A stretch of DNA of 64,000 nucleotides from Cellulophaga sp. HaHaR_3_176 (lineage in GTDB: Bacteria > Bacteroidota > Bacteroidia > Flavobacteriales > Flavobacteriaceae), in assembly GCF_019021925.1 (NCBI RefSeq), contig NZ_CP058990.1, positions 2,444,001 through 2,508,000 on the forward strand, in the 5' to 3' direction. Positions 1 to 8,806 of the stretch are shown one piece after another. A program made the translations under genes and the position numbers. Numbering within the stretch: the stretch's first letter is position 1; every line of letters begins with the position of its first letter. Under the pieces are notes generated by a model. That model saw only the letters and a program-made list of their open reading frames with translations, was not told where the DNA came from and searched no databases.

Positions 1-146
1 CAATAGGAAGTACATTAGGCTCTATACCTGTAAGATTTACTTATCCAAATTTAGAATCATCATTAAACGGAACTAATTATGATGCTGCGGTTTCAAGTCA
101 AGGTCCAGATGCATTAACAACCCCAGTTTGGTGGGATAACAATTAA
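1..146 (+). CDS. SusD/RagB-family outer-membrane lipoprotein, C-terminal end only
   Basis: Only the last 47 or so codons are present (reading frame begins at base 3, stop at 144-146). The peptide has the closing signature of the SusD/RagB-like 2 family: a YP-x-x-E segment, an N-x-x-NY-x-AAV segment and a terminal TTPVWWD. These proteins sit on the cell surface as glycan-binding lids over SusC TonB-dependent porins, so a susC-like gene is expected just upstream, outside the window. Two lipoprotein genes follow in the same direction, typical of a polysaccharide utilisation locus. Family assignment from a short tail is good but not certain. Confidence 0.7.
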   Translation, partial: IGSTLGSIPVRFTYPNLESSLNGTNYDAAVSSQGPDALTTPVWWDNN

Positions 147-157
147 AAAAAACAGAA

Positions 158-1066
158 ATGAAAAATATAAAATTTTTAACCTTAATTTTATTTCTAGCTT
201 GTTTCGTACAATCATGCGATAATGACTTAGAAAAAAATGAATCTATAGTTCCTGAAGCTGTTGGTGGTTTGTTAACTGTAAACAATCAGGCAATATCTTA
301 TGTTGCTGGCTCTGATGGGACTTACACTTCAACTGGAAGTGTTTATCAAGGTGATGTATCTACAACTAAGATTGATGTATATAAATCATTCAGTACAACT
401 GATGCTGTTAGTAATGAAGTATTGTTAACTTCATTAGATATTGAGCAAAACAGTGGCGCTACAGTGCCTTACAGCTTTAGTTTCACTTATGAAGATTTAG
501 CTAGTGATTTAACTCTTGAAGGTGCTCCGCTACCAGCAACAGATTCATCATTGAATATTGGAGATTTCTGGACACTTAAGTATGTTGCAACAACATCAGA
601 AGGCACTGTTCATGAAAATTCAGTAATAACTAAGGTTGCTGTTGGTACTAGATACGCAGGTGTTTATACCGTTGTTGAAAGTGCTTATTGGAATTCTGGA
701 AGTAGTCAAGGTGGATGGAATGGAGATGAAGTAATTATTGAATCTGTTGATGCTTCAATTTACAGACATGTAGGTTTAGGTGCCTTCCCTGAAAACGAAT
801 ACTATTTTACTGTTAATAATGAAACAGGCGTTATCACTATTTTACCAACAGACCCTGAAGGAAATGCTGTTTTACTTAATGATTCTCCAATAATGACATG
901 TGCTGGAGCTAATGCTTTCGAAAGTCTTATTTGTGATGATACTACTAACCTAGCAACACCTGATGATGTAAATGGTGAAGATCAATTACAATTTACGACA
1001 GGATACTTTAGAGGCGTAGGTGCTACAAGAGAATTTTACGAGAAATTGGTGAAAAAGGTTGACTAA
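158..1066 (+). CDS. Putative SusE-like surface lipoprotein of the polysaccharide-uptake locus
   Basis: A 302-aa protein with a lipoprotein signal peptide (hydrophobic LTLILFLACF then lipobox QSC at about residue 20), followed by an Asp/Asn/Glu-rich N-terminus that resembles a lipoprotein export signal of Bacteroidota. The rest is beta-rich with many Thr, Ser and Val residues and no recognised catalytic motif. It starts 11 bp after the SusD stop, so it is almost certainly co-transcribed with it. By position it may be an accessory glycan-binding lipoprotein like SusE/SusF; that role is inference from context only. Confidence 0.75.
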   Translation: MKNIKFLTLILFLACFVQSCDNDLEKNESIVPEAVGGLLTVNNQAISYVAGSDGTYTSTGSVYQGDVSTTKIDVYKSFSTTDAVSNEVLLTSLDIEQNSGATVPYSFSFTYEDLASDLTLEGAPLPATDSSLNIGDFWTLKYVATTSEGTVHENSVITKVAVGTRYAGVYTVVESAYWNSGSSQGGWNGDEVIIESVDASIYRHVGLGAFPENEYYFTVNNETGVITILPTDPEGNAVLLNDSPIMTCAGANAFESLICDDTTNLATPDDVNGEDQLQFTTGYFRGVGATREFYEKLVKKVD

Positions 1067-1088
1067 TTAATATCCAAAAAATACAAAA

Positions 1089-2360
1089 ATGAAAAATAAA
1101 TTTTTAAAATATACTTTGGGCTTGGCAATTACAGCTTTCACGTTAGTGAGTTGTGATGACGACCAAAATGTTGATCAAAGTACATTGGTTCCTACAGATC
1201 CAACAGTGAGCGTAGCGTTATCTTTCGAAAATTCTACTACATTAATAGAGCAAAATATAGACTATACTTTTACGGTTTCATTAAGTGAGCCTCAGATAGT
1301 CGATGTAAAAGTCTATTTAAGCCAAACAGGTGGAGATGCTACTCTTGGTGAAGATTACGACATGCCAGATAGTGTAATTATTCCAGCAAATTCAAATTCT
1401 ACTACAGGAGTAATTTCAATTTTAGAAGATGATGTAATTGAAGATTTAGAAACTGCAGTAATTACTATTGGTGCAGGAGTAAGAACAGCAAATGCAACTG
1501 TAAACTCTACAACTGTAACATTTAACATTGCCAATTTAACAACAGGTGATTTAATGGCTAACTTATCATGGGCTGCATCAGAAATTGCTACTAACAGCTT
1601 TGGTGAAGAAATAGAAGCTACTGATCTTGCAGATTTACGTCTTTTAGTTACAGATGCTCCTTACACTACTATCATCGAATCAGAAGATGGAGCAGGTTTT
1701 GAAACATTAACGTTAGGAGCTGATACTCCTGATGGTGAGTACTATGTTGTTGCTGATTTTTTCCAAGCTTCTGATATTGTACGTGATTTAGATTTAACTT
1801 TATCTATTGATCAAATTGGAGTTATTAATGGACAATCTTTCACATTCCCAGCTGCTTTAAATACTGGGTCTACTTGTTCTGCTGTTTACGCTATACTTGT
1901 AAAAGTTATTAAAAGCGGAAACACATATGAAATCGAAGAGGTAGGTCAGACAGTTACTGCTACTGATCTTAGTGCTTTTGTTGGCACTTGGTCTGGTACA
2001 GATTCGTTTGGATATGAAACGCAAGTGATAACTTCTTTAGATATTAATGGACAACTTCAAATCACAGGAATGGGACTTGGATGGATGTTAGATTATTGGG
2101 GAGAAATAGTAACTAATCAAGAAGTATTACCTGTTACAGTGAATGTTGAAACTGGTGAATTTACTATCGATGAGGCTTATTATTTAACTACAACTTATAA
2201 TGGTGCTATTCAAGACGATTACAACTTAAGTGCAACGGGTACATTAAACCCTTGTTCTGGAGGAATGTCTATTGTTTACGACTTTATTCAAGCTGGAATA
2301 TCGTATACTGAACAAGATTACGGACCAGGAGAGTTTTCTGAAAACATTACTGTTGATTAA
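1089..2360 (+). CDS. Lipoprotein with a Calx-beta-like domain
   Basis: A 423-aa protein with a lipoprotein signal (TAFTLVSCDDD, lipidated Cys near residue 22). Residues about 40-150 look like a Calx-beta domain: the strands FTVSLSEPQ and GGDATLGEDYDMP followed by VISILEDDVIED, which is the usual acidic end of that fold. The C-terminal half is beta-rich and unassigned. It lies 22 bp after the preceding lipoprotein gene and ends at a strong terminator, so it is the last gene of the SusD operon. A role in surface glycan binding or adhesion is inferred from the locus. Confidence 0.8.
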   Translation: MKNKFLKYTLGLAITAFTLVSCDDDQNVDQSTLVPTDPTVSVALSFENSTTLIEQNIDYTFTVSLSEPQIVDVKVYLSQTGGDATLGEDYDMPDSVIIPANSNSTTGVISILEDDVIEDLETAVITIGAGVRTANATVNSTTVTFNIANLTTGDLMANLSWAASEIATNSFGEEIEATDLADLRLLVTDAPYTTIIESEDGAGFETLTLGADTPDGEYYVVADFFQASDIVRDLDLTLSIDQIGVINGQSFTFPAALNTGSTCSAVYAILVKVIKSGNTYEIEEVGQTVTATDLSAFVGTWSGTDSFGYETQVITSLDINGQLQITGMGLGWMLDYWGEIVTNQEVLPVTVNVETGEFTIDEAYYLTTTYNGAIQDDYNLSATGTLNPCSGGMSIVYDFIQAGISYTEQDYGPGEFSENITVD

Positions 2361-2382
2361 AACAAATAGTATTAAATAAAAG

Positions 2383-2412
2383 AAAGGCTAGTTAATTAAC
2401 TAGCCTTTTTTT
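2383..2412 (+). terminator. Rho-independent terminator of the SusD/lipoprotein operon
   Basis: A perfect 13-bp inverted repeat (AAAGGCTAGTTAA and its complement, no loop bases left over) runs directly into a run of seven T residues. It lies 22 bp after the stop of the Calx-beta lipoprotein gene and just before rlmB. Confidence 0.9.
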
Positions 2413-2426
2413 ATACCTTTACCCCA

Positions 2427-3161
2427 ATGGAAAATACAACCCAAATTTACGGTATAAGAGCAATAATTGAAGCAATTAAAGCTGAGAAGCCAATTGATAA
2501 AGTTTTTATTCAAAAAGGCCTAAAAGGTGACTTATTCAAGGAACTAGAAACTGTTATTCGTAAAAATGGAATTAACTCTTCATATGTACCTATTGAAAAA
2601 TTAAATAAATTAACTAGGAATAATCACCAAGGTGTAATAGCCAACATTTCTCCAATTCGTTTTTATGAATTAGAAGAACTTGTTGAAGGTGTAATTGCTA
2701 AAAAAGAAACTCCTTTATTTTTACTTTTAGATCAATTATCTGATGTTAGAAACTTCGGTGCAATAATAAGAACAGCTGAATGTACTGGTGTTGATGGTAT
2801 TATTATACAAAAAAAAGGTACAGCTCCTGTTACCGGTGATACTATAAAAACTTCTGCAGGTGCTGCTTTCAAAGTTCCTATAGCAAAAGTTGACCACTTA
2901 AAAGATGCTGTGTATTTTTTACAATCTTCTGGAATAAAAATTATAGCTGCTACTGAAAAAACAGAATCTTCAATTTATGATGTTTCTTTCAAAGAAGGTT
3001 GCGCCATTATTATGGGTGCTGAAGATGTTGGTATCTCCCCTTCTATCCTTAAAGCTGTAGATGCCAAAGCAAAACTACCCTTGCTAGGTGAAATCGGATC
3101 TTTAAATGTTTCTGTTGCTTGTGGTGTATTTTTATACGAAACAGTAAGACAGAGAAGTTAA
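2427..3161 (+). CDS. rlmB: 23S rRNA (guanosine-2'-O-)-methyltransferase RlmB
   Basis: A 244-aa SpoU/TrmH-family methyltransferase, the normal length for RlmB, which methylates G2251 (E. coli numbering) of 23S rRNA. The N-terminal substrate-binding domain (residues 1-75) begins with the typical IYGIRAIIEAI. The trefoil-knot SPOUT domain carries all three motifs: DVRNFGAIIRTAE (motif 1), IIMGAEDVGI (motif 2) and SLNVSVACGVFLYE (motif 3). The start codon lies 5 bp after a TACCTTTA element that may be its -7 box, so the transcript may be nearly leaderless. Confidence 0.95.
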   Translation: MENTTQIYGIRAIIEAIKAEKPIDKVFIQKGLKGDLFKELETVIRKNGINSSYVPIEKLNKLTRNNHQGVIANISPIRFYELEELVEGVIAKKETPLFLLLDQLSDVRNFGAIIRTAECTGVDGIIIQKKGTAPVTGDTIKTSAGAAFKVPIAKVDHLKDAVYFLQSSGIKIIAATEKTESSIYDVSFKEGCAIIMGAEDVGISPSILKAVDAKAKLPLLGEIGSLNVSVACGVFLYETVRQRS

Positions 3162-3162
3162 T

Positions 3163-3906
3163 TTAATCTTTTTTATCTGTAGGTTTAATTTCTGGTTTAA
3201 AAACGTAATTATATAGAATCTCATCCTGGCTTTCAATTTCAGGCGATTTTTCTATAAAATTACCATCAGCGTCAAAATGCTGAAGAAACTCATCATCTTC
3301 TTCATTAAAATCATCTCTCTCCCAATCGTACTTTTTTTGTATTGGTAGCGACATTTTAAAAATTGAAGCAAACAACAAACCCGTCAAAAAACCAGCTAAA
3401 TGTCCTTCCCATGATATATTTTCTTCAATTGGGAAAATATACCAAATTAAGCTTCCATAGACAAAAACCACAATTAAAGACAGCGCTACCAATCTGTAAT
3501 ATTTTGTAAAAATCCCTTTAAAAAATATAAAGCTAGCAAGTACATAGATAACACCACTGGCTCCTATATGAAAAGATTCTCTACCGATACACCATGTTAA
3601 AAAACCAGAGAGTAAAACACCATAAATAAGCACTCTGAAAGCTATTTTTTTATAGAAATAAAATAGAGAGCTTGTAAGTACTGCTAATGGGACAGTGTTA
3701 TTAAACAAATGCTGCGCAGAACCGTGAATAAAAGGGCTAAATAAAATCCCTTTTAAACCAGATAATTTTCTCGGCATCACACCATACGAATTCAAATTTA
3801 TACCTAATCGAATTTCAATAAGAAAAACAATCCAAATAGAAAGCACAAAAAGTATTGGCACAAGGATTACCGTATTTGAAAATTTAAAAAACTTATCCTC
3901 TTGCAT
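3163..3906 (-). CDS. Rhomboid-family intramembrane serine protease
   Basis: A 247-aa polytopic membrane protein. The rhomboid signatures are present: FIHGSAQHLFNN (loop with His/Asn residues lining the active site, residues 60-70), the catalytic serine in HIGASG (Ser117) and the catalytic histidine in SWEGHLAGF (His169). The extra C-terminal acidic cytoplasmic tail (from about residue 190) has no recognised domain. It converges on rlmB with one base between the stop codons and diverges from rarA. Its substrate cannot be told from the sequence. Confidence 0.92.
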   Translation of the reverse strand: MQEDKFFKFSNTVILVPILFVLSIWIVFLIEIRLGINLNSYGVMPRKLSGLKGILFSPFIHGSAQHLFNNTVPLAVLTSSLFYFYKKIAFRVLIYGVLLSGFLTWCIGRESFHIGASGVIYVLASFIFFKGIFTKYYRLVALSLIVVFVYGSLIWYIFPIEENISWEGHLAGFLTGLLFASIFKMSLPIQKKYDWERDDFNEEDDEFLQHFDADGNFIEKSPEIESQDEILYNYVFKPEIKPTDKKD

Positions 3907-3964
3907 ATAACCAATTTATAAAATAGAATTCAAAAACACTACCAGAATTACAAAACATGATAAA

Positions 3965-3991
3965 TTGTCATTCATAGAATTAGTATTTTTG
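3965..3991 (+). promoter_or_regulatory. Bacteroidota-type promoter of rarA (TTG, 16 bp, TATTTTTG)
   Basis: A TTG at 3965-3967 is followed after 16 bp by TATTTTTG at 3984-3991, matching the Bacteroidota consensus TTTG...TAnnTTTG. Only four bases separate the -7 element from the rarA ATG, so transcription would begin at or next to the start codon. Confidence 0.65.
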
Positions 3992-3995
3992 TAAT

Positions 3996-5273
3996 ATGAA
4001 TGAACCACTTGCAGAAAGAGTACGTCCAAAAAATCTAGAAGATTATATTAGTCAGCTTCATTTGGTAGGTGATAACGGGTCTTTAACACATCAAATTAAA
4101 AAAGGTATAATTCCTTCTTTAATTTTATGGGGACCTCCTGGAACTGGTAAGACAACCTTAGCTAATATAATTGCTAAGGAAAGTAATAGACCTTTTTATA
4201 CACTTAGCGCCATTAATAGTGGCGTAAAAGATATTAGAGAAGTTATTGATAAAGCAAAACAAAGTGGAGGTTTATTTACCTCCAAAAACCCTATTCTGTT
4301 CATTGATGAGATTCATAGATTCAGTAAATCTCAGCAAGATTCTTTACTTGCTGCTGTTGAAAAAGGATGGGTTACTTTAATTGGAGCTACTACAGAAAAC
4401 CCAAGTTTTGAAGTCATACCCGCATTATTATCTCGTTGTCAAGTTTACGTATTAAACGATTTTGGAAAAGATGACCTTATTGCTCTTTTAAAAAGAGCCA
4501 TGAGTGAAGACTCTTACTTAAAATCTAAAAAAATTGAACTTAAAGAAACTGAAGCTTTACTTCGTTTATCTGGTGGAGATGGAAGGAAGTTATTGAACAT
4601 ATTTGAATTATTAGTCAATTCACAAAGCACGGATACCGTTATCATTACTGATGAATTGGTAATGCAAAAACTTCAAAAAAACACAGTTAGATATGATAAA
4701 ACTGGTGAACAGCATTATGATATTATTTCTGCCTTTATAAAGTCTATTCGAGGTAGTGACCCTAATGGTGCAGTGTATTGGTTAGCTAGAATGATTGAAG
4801 GTGGTGAAGATGTAAAATTCATAGCAAGAAGAATGCTAATTTCTGCATCTGAAGATATTGGATTAGCAAATCCGACTGCTTTAGTAATGGCTAATACAAC
4901 TTTTCAGGCTGTAACCACTATTGGTTACCCCGAAGCCAGAATAATACTTAGCCAGTGTGCTATATATTTAGCTACGTCACCGAAAAGCAATGGTAGTTAC
5001 ATGGCAATTAACAGAGCCTTAAAGACGGTTTCAGAAACTGGAGACCTATCTATACCATTAGCTCTAAGAAATGCTCCCACAAAGCTAATGAAAGACTTAG
5101 GTTACGGGGCAGAATATAAATACGCCCATGACTACCAAAATAATTTTGTAGAAGCCGAATTTTTACCTGAAGAAATATCAGGGAAATCATTTTATAAGCC
5201 TAATCAAAACCAACGTGAAAATGCTATAAAAGATTTTTTGAAAAATAGATGGAAAGATAAATATGATCTTTAA
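3996..5273 (+). CDS. rarA: Replication-associated recombination protein A (MgsA/RarA), AAA+ ATPase
   Basis: A 425-aa AAA+ ATPase of the RarA/WRNIP1 family, which acts at stalled replication forks. Walker [10 protein letters not shown] lies at residues 46-54 and Walker [17 protein letters not shown] follows at about 104-119, with the sensor-1 region [11 protein letters not shown]. The C-terminal half has the family tetramerisation domain ([19 protein letters not shown] and [10 protein letters not shown]). Length and domain order are complete. Its 3' end overlaps the convergent gene at 5270 by four bases. Confidence 0.95.
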   Translation: MNEPLAERVRPKNLEDYISQLHLVGDNGSLTHQIKKGIIPSLILWGPPGTGKTTLANIIAKESNRPFYTLSAINSGVKDIREVIDKAKQSGGLFTSKNPILFIDEIHRFSKSQQDSLLAAVEKGWVTLIGATTENPSFEVIPALLSRCQVYVLNDFGKDDLIALLKRAMSEDSYLKSKKIELKETEALLRLSGGDGRKLLNIFELLVNSQSTDTVIITDELVMQKLQKNTVRYDKTGEQHYDIISAFIKSIRGSDPNGAVYWLARMIEGGEDVKFIARRMLISASEDIGLANPTALVMANTTFQAVTTIGYPEARIILSQCAIYLATSPKSNGSYMAINRALKTVSETGDLSIPLALRNAPTKLMKDLGYGAEYKYAHDYQNNFVEAEFLPEEISGKSFYKPNQNQRENAIKDFLKNRWKDKYDL

Positions 5274-6073
5274 AATTTAATGTTTAATGTTTTCAATAAA
5301 AGTTTTCCTTCTAAATAATATTCAAAATACCATTGATTATTTTTAGAATATAGCAAGCCTGATGCACCACTTTCCTCTTCTCCAATAAAAATATTTTGCT
5401 GAGAGGTTTTAAACATTTTCATTACTATTTTGGGAGTACTATCTACCAACTGATATCCATTTTCAATACTTTGAGCATAAAAAATATTTGAATCTGTGTT
5501 GGGAGTTGTAGTACTAGTTGCTATAGCAGGTGAAATTTTTTCTACTTCTTCAACTATAACTTCTTGAACATTTGAAGTTTGAGTGTTTTCTTCTAATTTC
5601 TTAACATCATTCTTATAAGATATTGTAATTGGTTCTGATGCTTTTTTATTATAAACATAGGCATAACTTGATATCGTTTCAAAAGATTTATTAATAGACT
5701 CTGCATACGATAAATCAAATTCTTTTTGCTTGCTTACTCCTTCTTTTAATATAAAAATCTCTTTTGAGTTACAATCTTTAAAAACAACACTTGTTTTTGT
5801 TGTAAACATGTTTGAATTATCTAATAGATTTGCCGTTAAACCCATGCATCTATTATTACTTAATTCTGCTGGTAACTGATCATCATAAATTACATTAAAC
5901 CCCTTTTCAGTAAGTAGATGCTTTACAAGCGTACTAGTTTTATACTGGTTTTGTTGCTTAAAAGCATCAAATTGTTTCGGAACAATAATATACTTGTAGT
6001 CGTTTAATTCTGTTTGTCCGTAAGTGTTAGATAGGAATCCTATTAAAAGTATTAGCAATATTTTCTTCATCAT
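5270..6073 (-). CDS. Secreted protein of unknown function
   Basis: A 267-aa protein with a clear signal peptide (MMKKILLILLIGFLSNTYGQ, cleavage after about residue 20). The N-terminal half (YKYIIVPKQFDAFKQQNQYKT) resembles a family of exported Flavobacteriaceae proteins without assigned function. The middle (residues 150-200) is Ser/Thr/Glu-rich and may be a linker before a small C-terminal beta domain. It follows the DUF5723 gene by 9 bp on the same strand, so the three genes 8070 to 5270 form one operon. I do not recognise an enzymatic motif. Confidence 0.8.
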   Translation of the reverse strand: MMKKILLILLIGFLSNTYGQTELNDYKYIIVPKQFDAFKQQNQYKTSTLVKHLLTEKGFNVIYDDQLPAELSNNRCMGLTANLLDNSNMFTTKTSVVFKDCNSKEIFILKEGVSKQKEFDLSYAESINKSFETISSYAYVYNKKASEPITISYKNDVKKLEENTQTSNVQEVIVEEVEKISPAIATSTTTPNTDSNIFYAQSIENGYQLVDSTPKIVMKMFKTSQQNIFIGEEESGASGLLYSKNNQWYFEYYLEGKLLLKTLNIKF

Positions 6074-6082
6074 TGTATAATA

Positions 6083-7531
6083 TTATTTCTTGCCCCAAGA
6101 TATAATATTTAATCCAAATTGTAATGACGAATAATGGCTATCTGTAATATTAGCGTAGCCTATTAAGTTATCTGCCATAATATACATATTTACTGGACCT
6201 GCTTGTATACTAGCTCCTAAACCAATATTTGTATATGAAAATTTATCAACAGTATAAGTTGTTTTTACACTCATTACATTACCAAATCTATGCTGATAAA
6301 AAGCTGTTAACGCTGTTTGTGGACCTCTAGGTCTATTAATAGCGTATAGGTGTCCTCCAACACTATTCTTATAAGCCTTTGTTATTTTGCTTCCACCTGG
6401 ACGCGTAGAACAATTACAATCTTGCCTAGAATCAATCTCATCACCAAAATCATGTCTAATTGAAGCATTCAATTTCGTTGGTCTGAATGTTAGATAATTT
6501 TCACTTGTAACTTCGTAAGGTACCATATCTCGTATATCATCAACAAGACTCTGCCATTGATCTTGCCCTACAACACCTAAATCTCTTGGCAAAATATATT
6601 CTAAGCCTTCAACACTTGCCGAACCTTTAAGGCTATATGTACGAACATCTTTATTATGGTATATAAAACCTATATCTAACAAACTACCTGTAATTTTTGT
6701 TTGTTCATTTAAGTGATACGTAAACCCAAGATCGAAACCAACACCTAAGTTACCACCCAAGAACGCTCTTTTAGATAAAATTTCAGAAATAGCCGGTCCG
6801 TTACTTATATTATCATCTTCAATAATATCTTTTAAATCGTAGACTCCTGAAGTTTGTAATTCAATATCAGCAACTATCGTATTTCGTATTAAATTATTAT
6901 CACCTTCTGTTGTTGTAAAATAACCTCTATTACTAGTTGATGTTACATTAAATAAACTAGAATATAATTTAGCTCTAACTCCGAGGGTTAAATCTCTTGA
7001 CACTTTTTTATTAACTCCGAAATGAAAGACATTTACTGCCTCACCTCTAAGTTTTATATCATTAAAATCAAATTTTTCATTTATCAAATTCGCATTACCC
7101 TCATATGCTAATGTTACAATGTCTTGCGGATAATAACCAATACCTTCTATTTCTGTATAAATACCAAAAGAATAATAGTTATCAGAATTTTTACCTCTAA
7201 AACCTCCATTCAATATTTCAACCTGAATATTACCACTCAGCTCATCTTTATTATCCATACCGTATACAACCTTCTCACGGAATTTTGTATCGTAAAGTAC
7301 GCCATCATCTAAAAATAAATCGGTTGGTGTAGCCCCTGTGTTTCCAACCTGAAATGAAAAACCACCTAAAAGTGGCACACTAGAATGCCATTTATAACTA
7401 GTTGTCATACCTGGGTTTAACAACAGAGATTGAGGTACCTCTTCAAAATCATATAATAATTGTTTGTTCTGTGCTGATAATGCAGTGTTAAACAAAAATA
7501 ATGATACTATTAAAATATAGAATATTCTCAT
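6083..7531 (-). CDS. DUF5723-family outer-membrane beta-barrel-like protein
   Basis: A 482-aa protein with a signal peptide (ending ALSAQ). It shows the pattern of DUF5723 proteins: an early LLLNPGMT segment, then alternating amphipathic strands with aromatic ends up to the terminal segment SLQFGLNIISWGKK, as in outer-membrane barrels. Its start overlaps the stop of the upstream lipoprotein gene by four bases (ATGA), so the two are translationally coupled. Function unknown; the family often occurs near type IX-secretion or envelope genes, but nothing here shows such a link. Confidence 0.75.
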   Translation of the reverse strand: MRIFYILIVSLFLFNTALSAQNKQLLYDFEEVPQSLLLNPGMTTSYKWHSSVPLLGGFSFQVGNTGATPTDLFLDDGVLYDTKFREKVVYGMDNKDELSGNIQVEILNGGFRGKNSDNYYSFGIYTEIEGIGYYPQDIVTLAYEGNANLINEKFDFNDIKLRGEAVNVFHFGVNKKVSRDLTLGVRAKLYSSLFNVTSTSNRGYFTTTEGDNNLIRNTIVADIELQTSGVYDLKDIIEDDNISNGPAISEILSKRAFLGGNLGVGFDLGFTYHLNEQTKITGSLLDIGFIYHNKDVRTYSLKGSASVEGLEYILPRDLGVVGQDQWQSLVDDIRDMVPYEVTSENYLTFRPTKLNASIRHDFGDEIDSRQDCNCSTRPGGSKITKAYKNSVGGHLYAINRPRGPQTALTAFYQHRFGNVMSVKTTYTVDKFSYTNIGLGASIQAGPVNMYIMADNLIGYANITDSHYSSLQFGLNIISWGKK

Positions 7532-8070
7532 TTTATTAATTGAATCTTAAACTCTCCTTTTGATTTTAAAATAACCTTTGGATCTGGATTACTAGATGTA
7601 CTTACATTCCCGCTATTGTTTGTAAAGGTCAAGCGTATTTGTGATAAATTTTTAATTATTTCTATACTTTCACCACCAGGACCGTATATAGCCTCTCTAA
7701 TCTCTGTTTCATTTTCTTCTAAATTAAAGGATTCATTTCCTAAAAAATTTCCATCTTCATCTAAAAATTCTATTAAAACATCTAATTCTTTGCTAGTGGT
7801 ATTTATCAACTCATAAGTAATTGTACCAGAAAGCACCCTCCCTGAGAAAAAATCAACTTCAAATGCATCAAAATTTACCGTTTGTGTATACGTATTAATT
7901 GTTGTTGCATTCAAAAGGTCTTCAGGGGTTTCTAAATAAAGAATACTGCCTGTAACTGTAGGTCTAAACACGCTACTTACGCTTTCATCTACCAACTCAT
8001 CTGCACAAGAAATAGCTAAGCTACATAGTATTATGGTTAATAACCCTATTATATATTTTCTCATTTTCAT
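7528..8070 (-). CDS. Putative lipoprotein, first gene of the DUF5723 operon
   Basis: A 180-aa protein with a lipoprotein signal (LTIILCSLAISCADE, Cys at about residue 22). The mature part is beta-rich with the segments GTITYELINTTSKELDVLIEF and LSQIRLTFTNNSGNV, suggestive of a small immunoglobulin-like fold. It is coupled by a four-base overlap to the DUF5723 gene, so the pair probably acts together at the outer membrane. No specific function can be assigned. Confidence 0.75.
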   Translation of the reverse strand: MKMRKYIIGLLTIILCSLAISCADELVDESVSSVFRPTVTGSILYLETPEDLLNATTINTYTQTVNFDAFEVDFFSGRVLSGTITYELINTTSKELDVLIEFLDEDGNFLGNESFNLEENETEIREAIYGPGGESIEIIKNLSQIRLTFTNNSGNVSTSSNPDPKVILKSKGEFKIQLIK

Positions 8071-8116
8071 ATCAAATTTTCATATATAATTACACAGATT
8101 CCAGCTGTGTAAACTT

Positions 8117-8806
8117 TTATAAATATTCTTTTATTTCATTTAAATCAATAATCATATTACAAATGTCATGCCTTTTTTCATTATGAGCATTAAAATGTAA
8201 AGCACTCATACCACAGGCCTTAGCTCCTAAAATATCAGCTTCAAAACTATCGCCAATCATTAAAGCATTTTCAGGCAAAACCCCAGCTTTATCAAGTGCC
8301 AACTTAAATATAACAGGATTTGGTTTTTTAACTCCTGCCATTTCTGAATCAATAACATGAACAAAGTAATCTGCAATATTAGAATTCTCAATTTTTTTAT
8401 TTTGCACTTCTTTAAAACCATTAGTTATAATATGTAATTTATAATTTGGTTTTAAATAATCTAAAATATCTATTGCGTTTGGGAACAAGTAATTAAATGA
8501 TGATAAATTATCAATATAATCTTCTGCTAATTTATTTATTACATCATCTTGAACCTGATAATTCAATGCATCAAACGTTGTTTTCAAACGTTGATACCTC
8601 AACTCAGATTTTGAAATTTTTTCTTCTCTAAACATTTTCCAAAACAATAAATTATTTGGAACATAAACTCTTAGAAAATCGGATAAGCTTATATCTATAG
8701 CATTTAGCTTTAAAATTTTATCGAAAGTAAGTTCTGAATTTTTTTCAAAGTCCCAAAGCGTATGATCTAAATCAAAAAAAATATCTGTTATATGTTCTTT
8801 ATACAT
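8117..8806 (-). CDS. yjjG: YjjG-family noncanonical pyrimidine nucleotidase (HAD superfamily)
   Basis: A 229-aa HAD phosphatase. Motif I is FFDLDHTLWDFEKNS with the nucleophile and acid/base Asp pair, motif II is HIITNGFKE, the conserved Lys lies in AGVKKPNP, and motif III/IV is MIGDSFEADILGAKACGM. The long helical cap after motif I and the WDFEKNS sequence place it with YjjG/YfnB nucleotidases that dephosphorylate noncanonical pyrimidine nucleotides (house-cleaning). It overlaps the upstream gene at 8799 by eight bases. Confidence 0.9.
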   Translation of the reverse strand: MYKEHITDIFFDLDHTLWDFEKNSELTFDKILKLNAIDISLSDFLRVYVPNNLLFWKMFREEKISKSELRYQRLKTTFDALNYQVQDDVINKLAEDYIDNLSSFNYLFPNAIDILDYLKPNYKLHIITNGFKEVQNKKIENSNIADYFVHVIDSEMAGVKKPNPVIFKLALDKAGVLPENALMIGDSFEADILGAKACGMSALHFNAHNEKRHDICNMIIDLNEIKEYL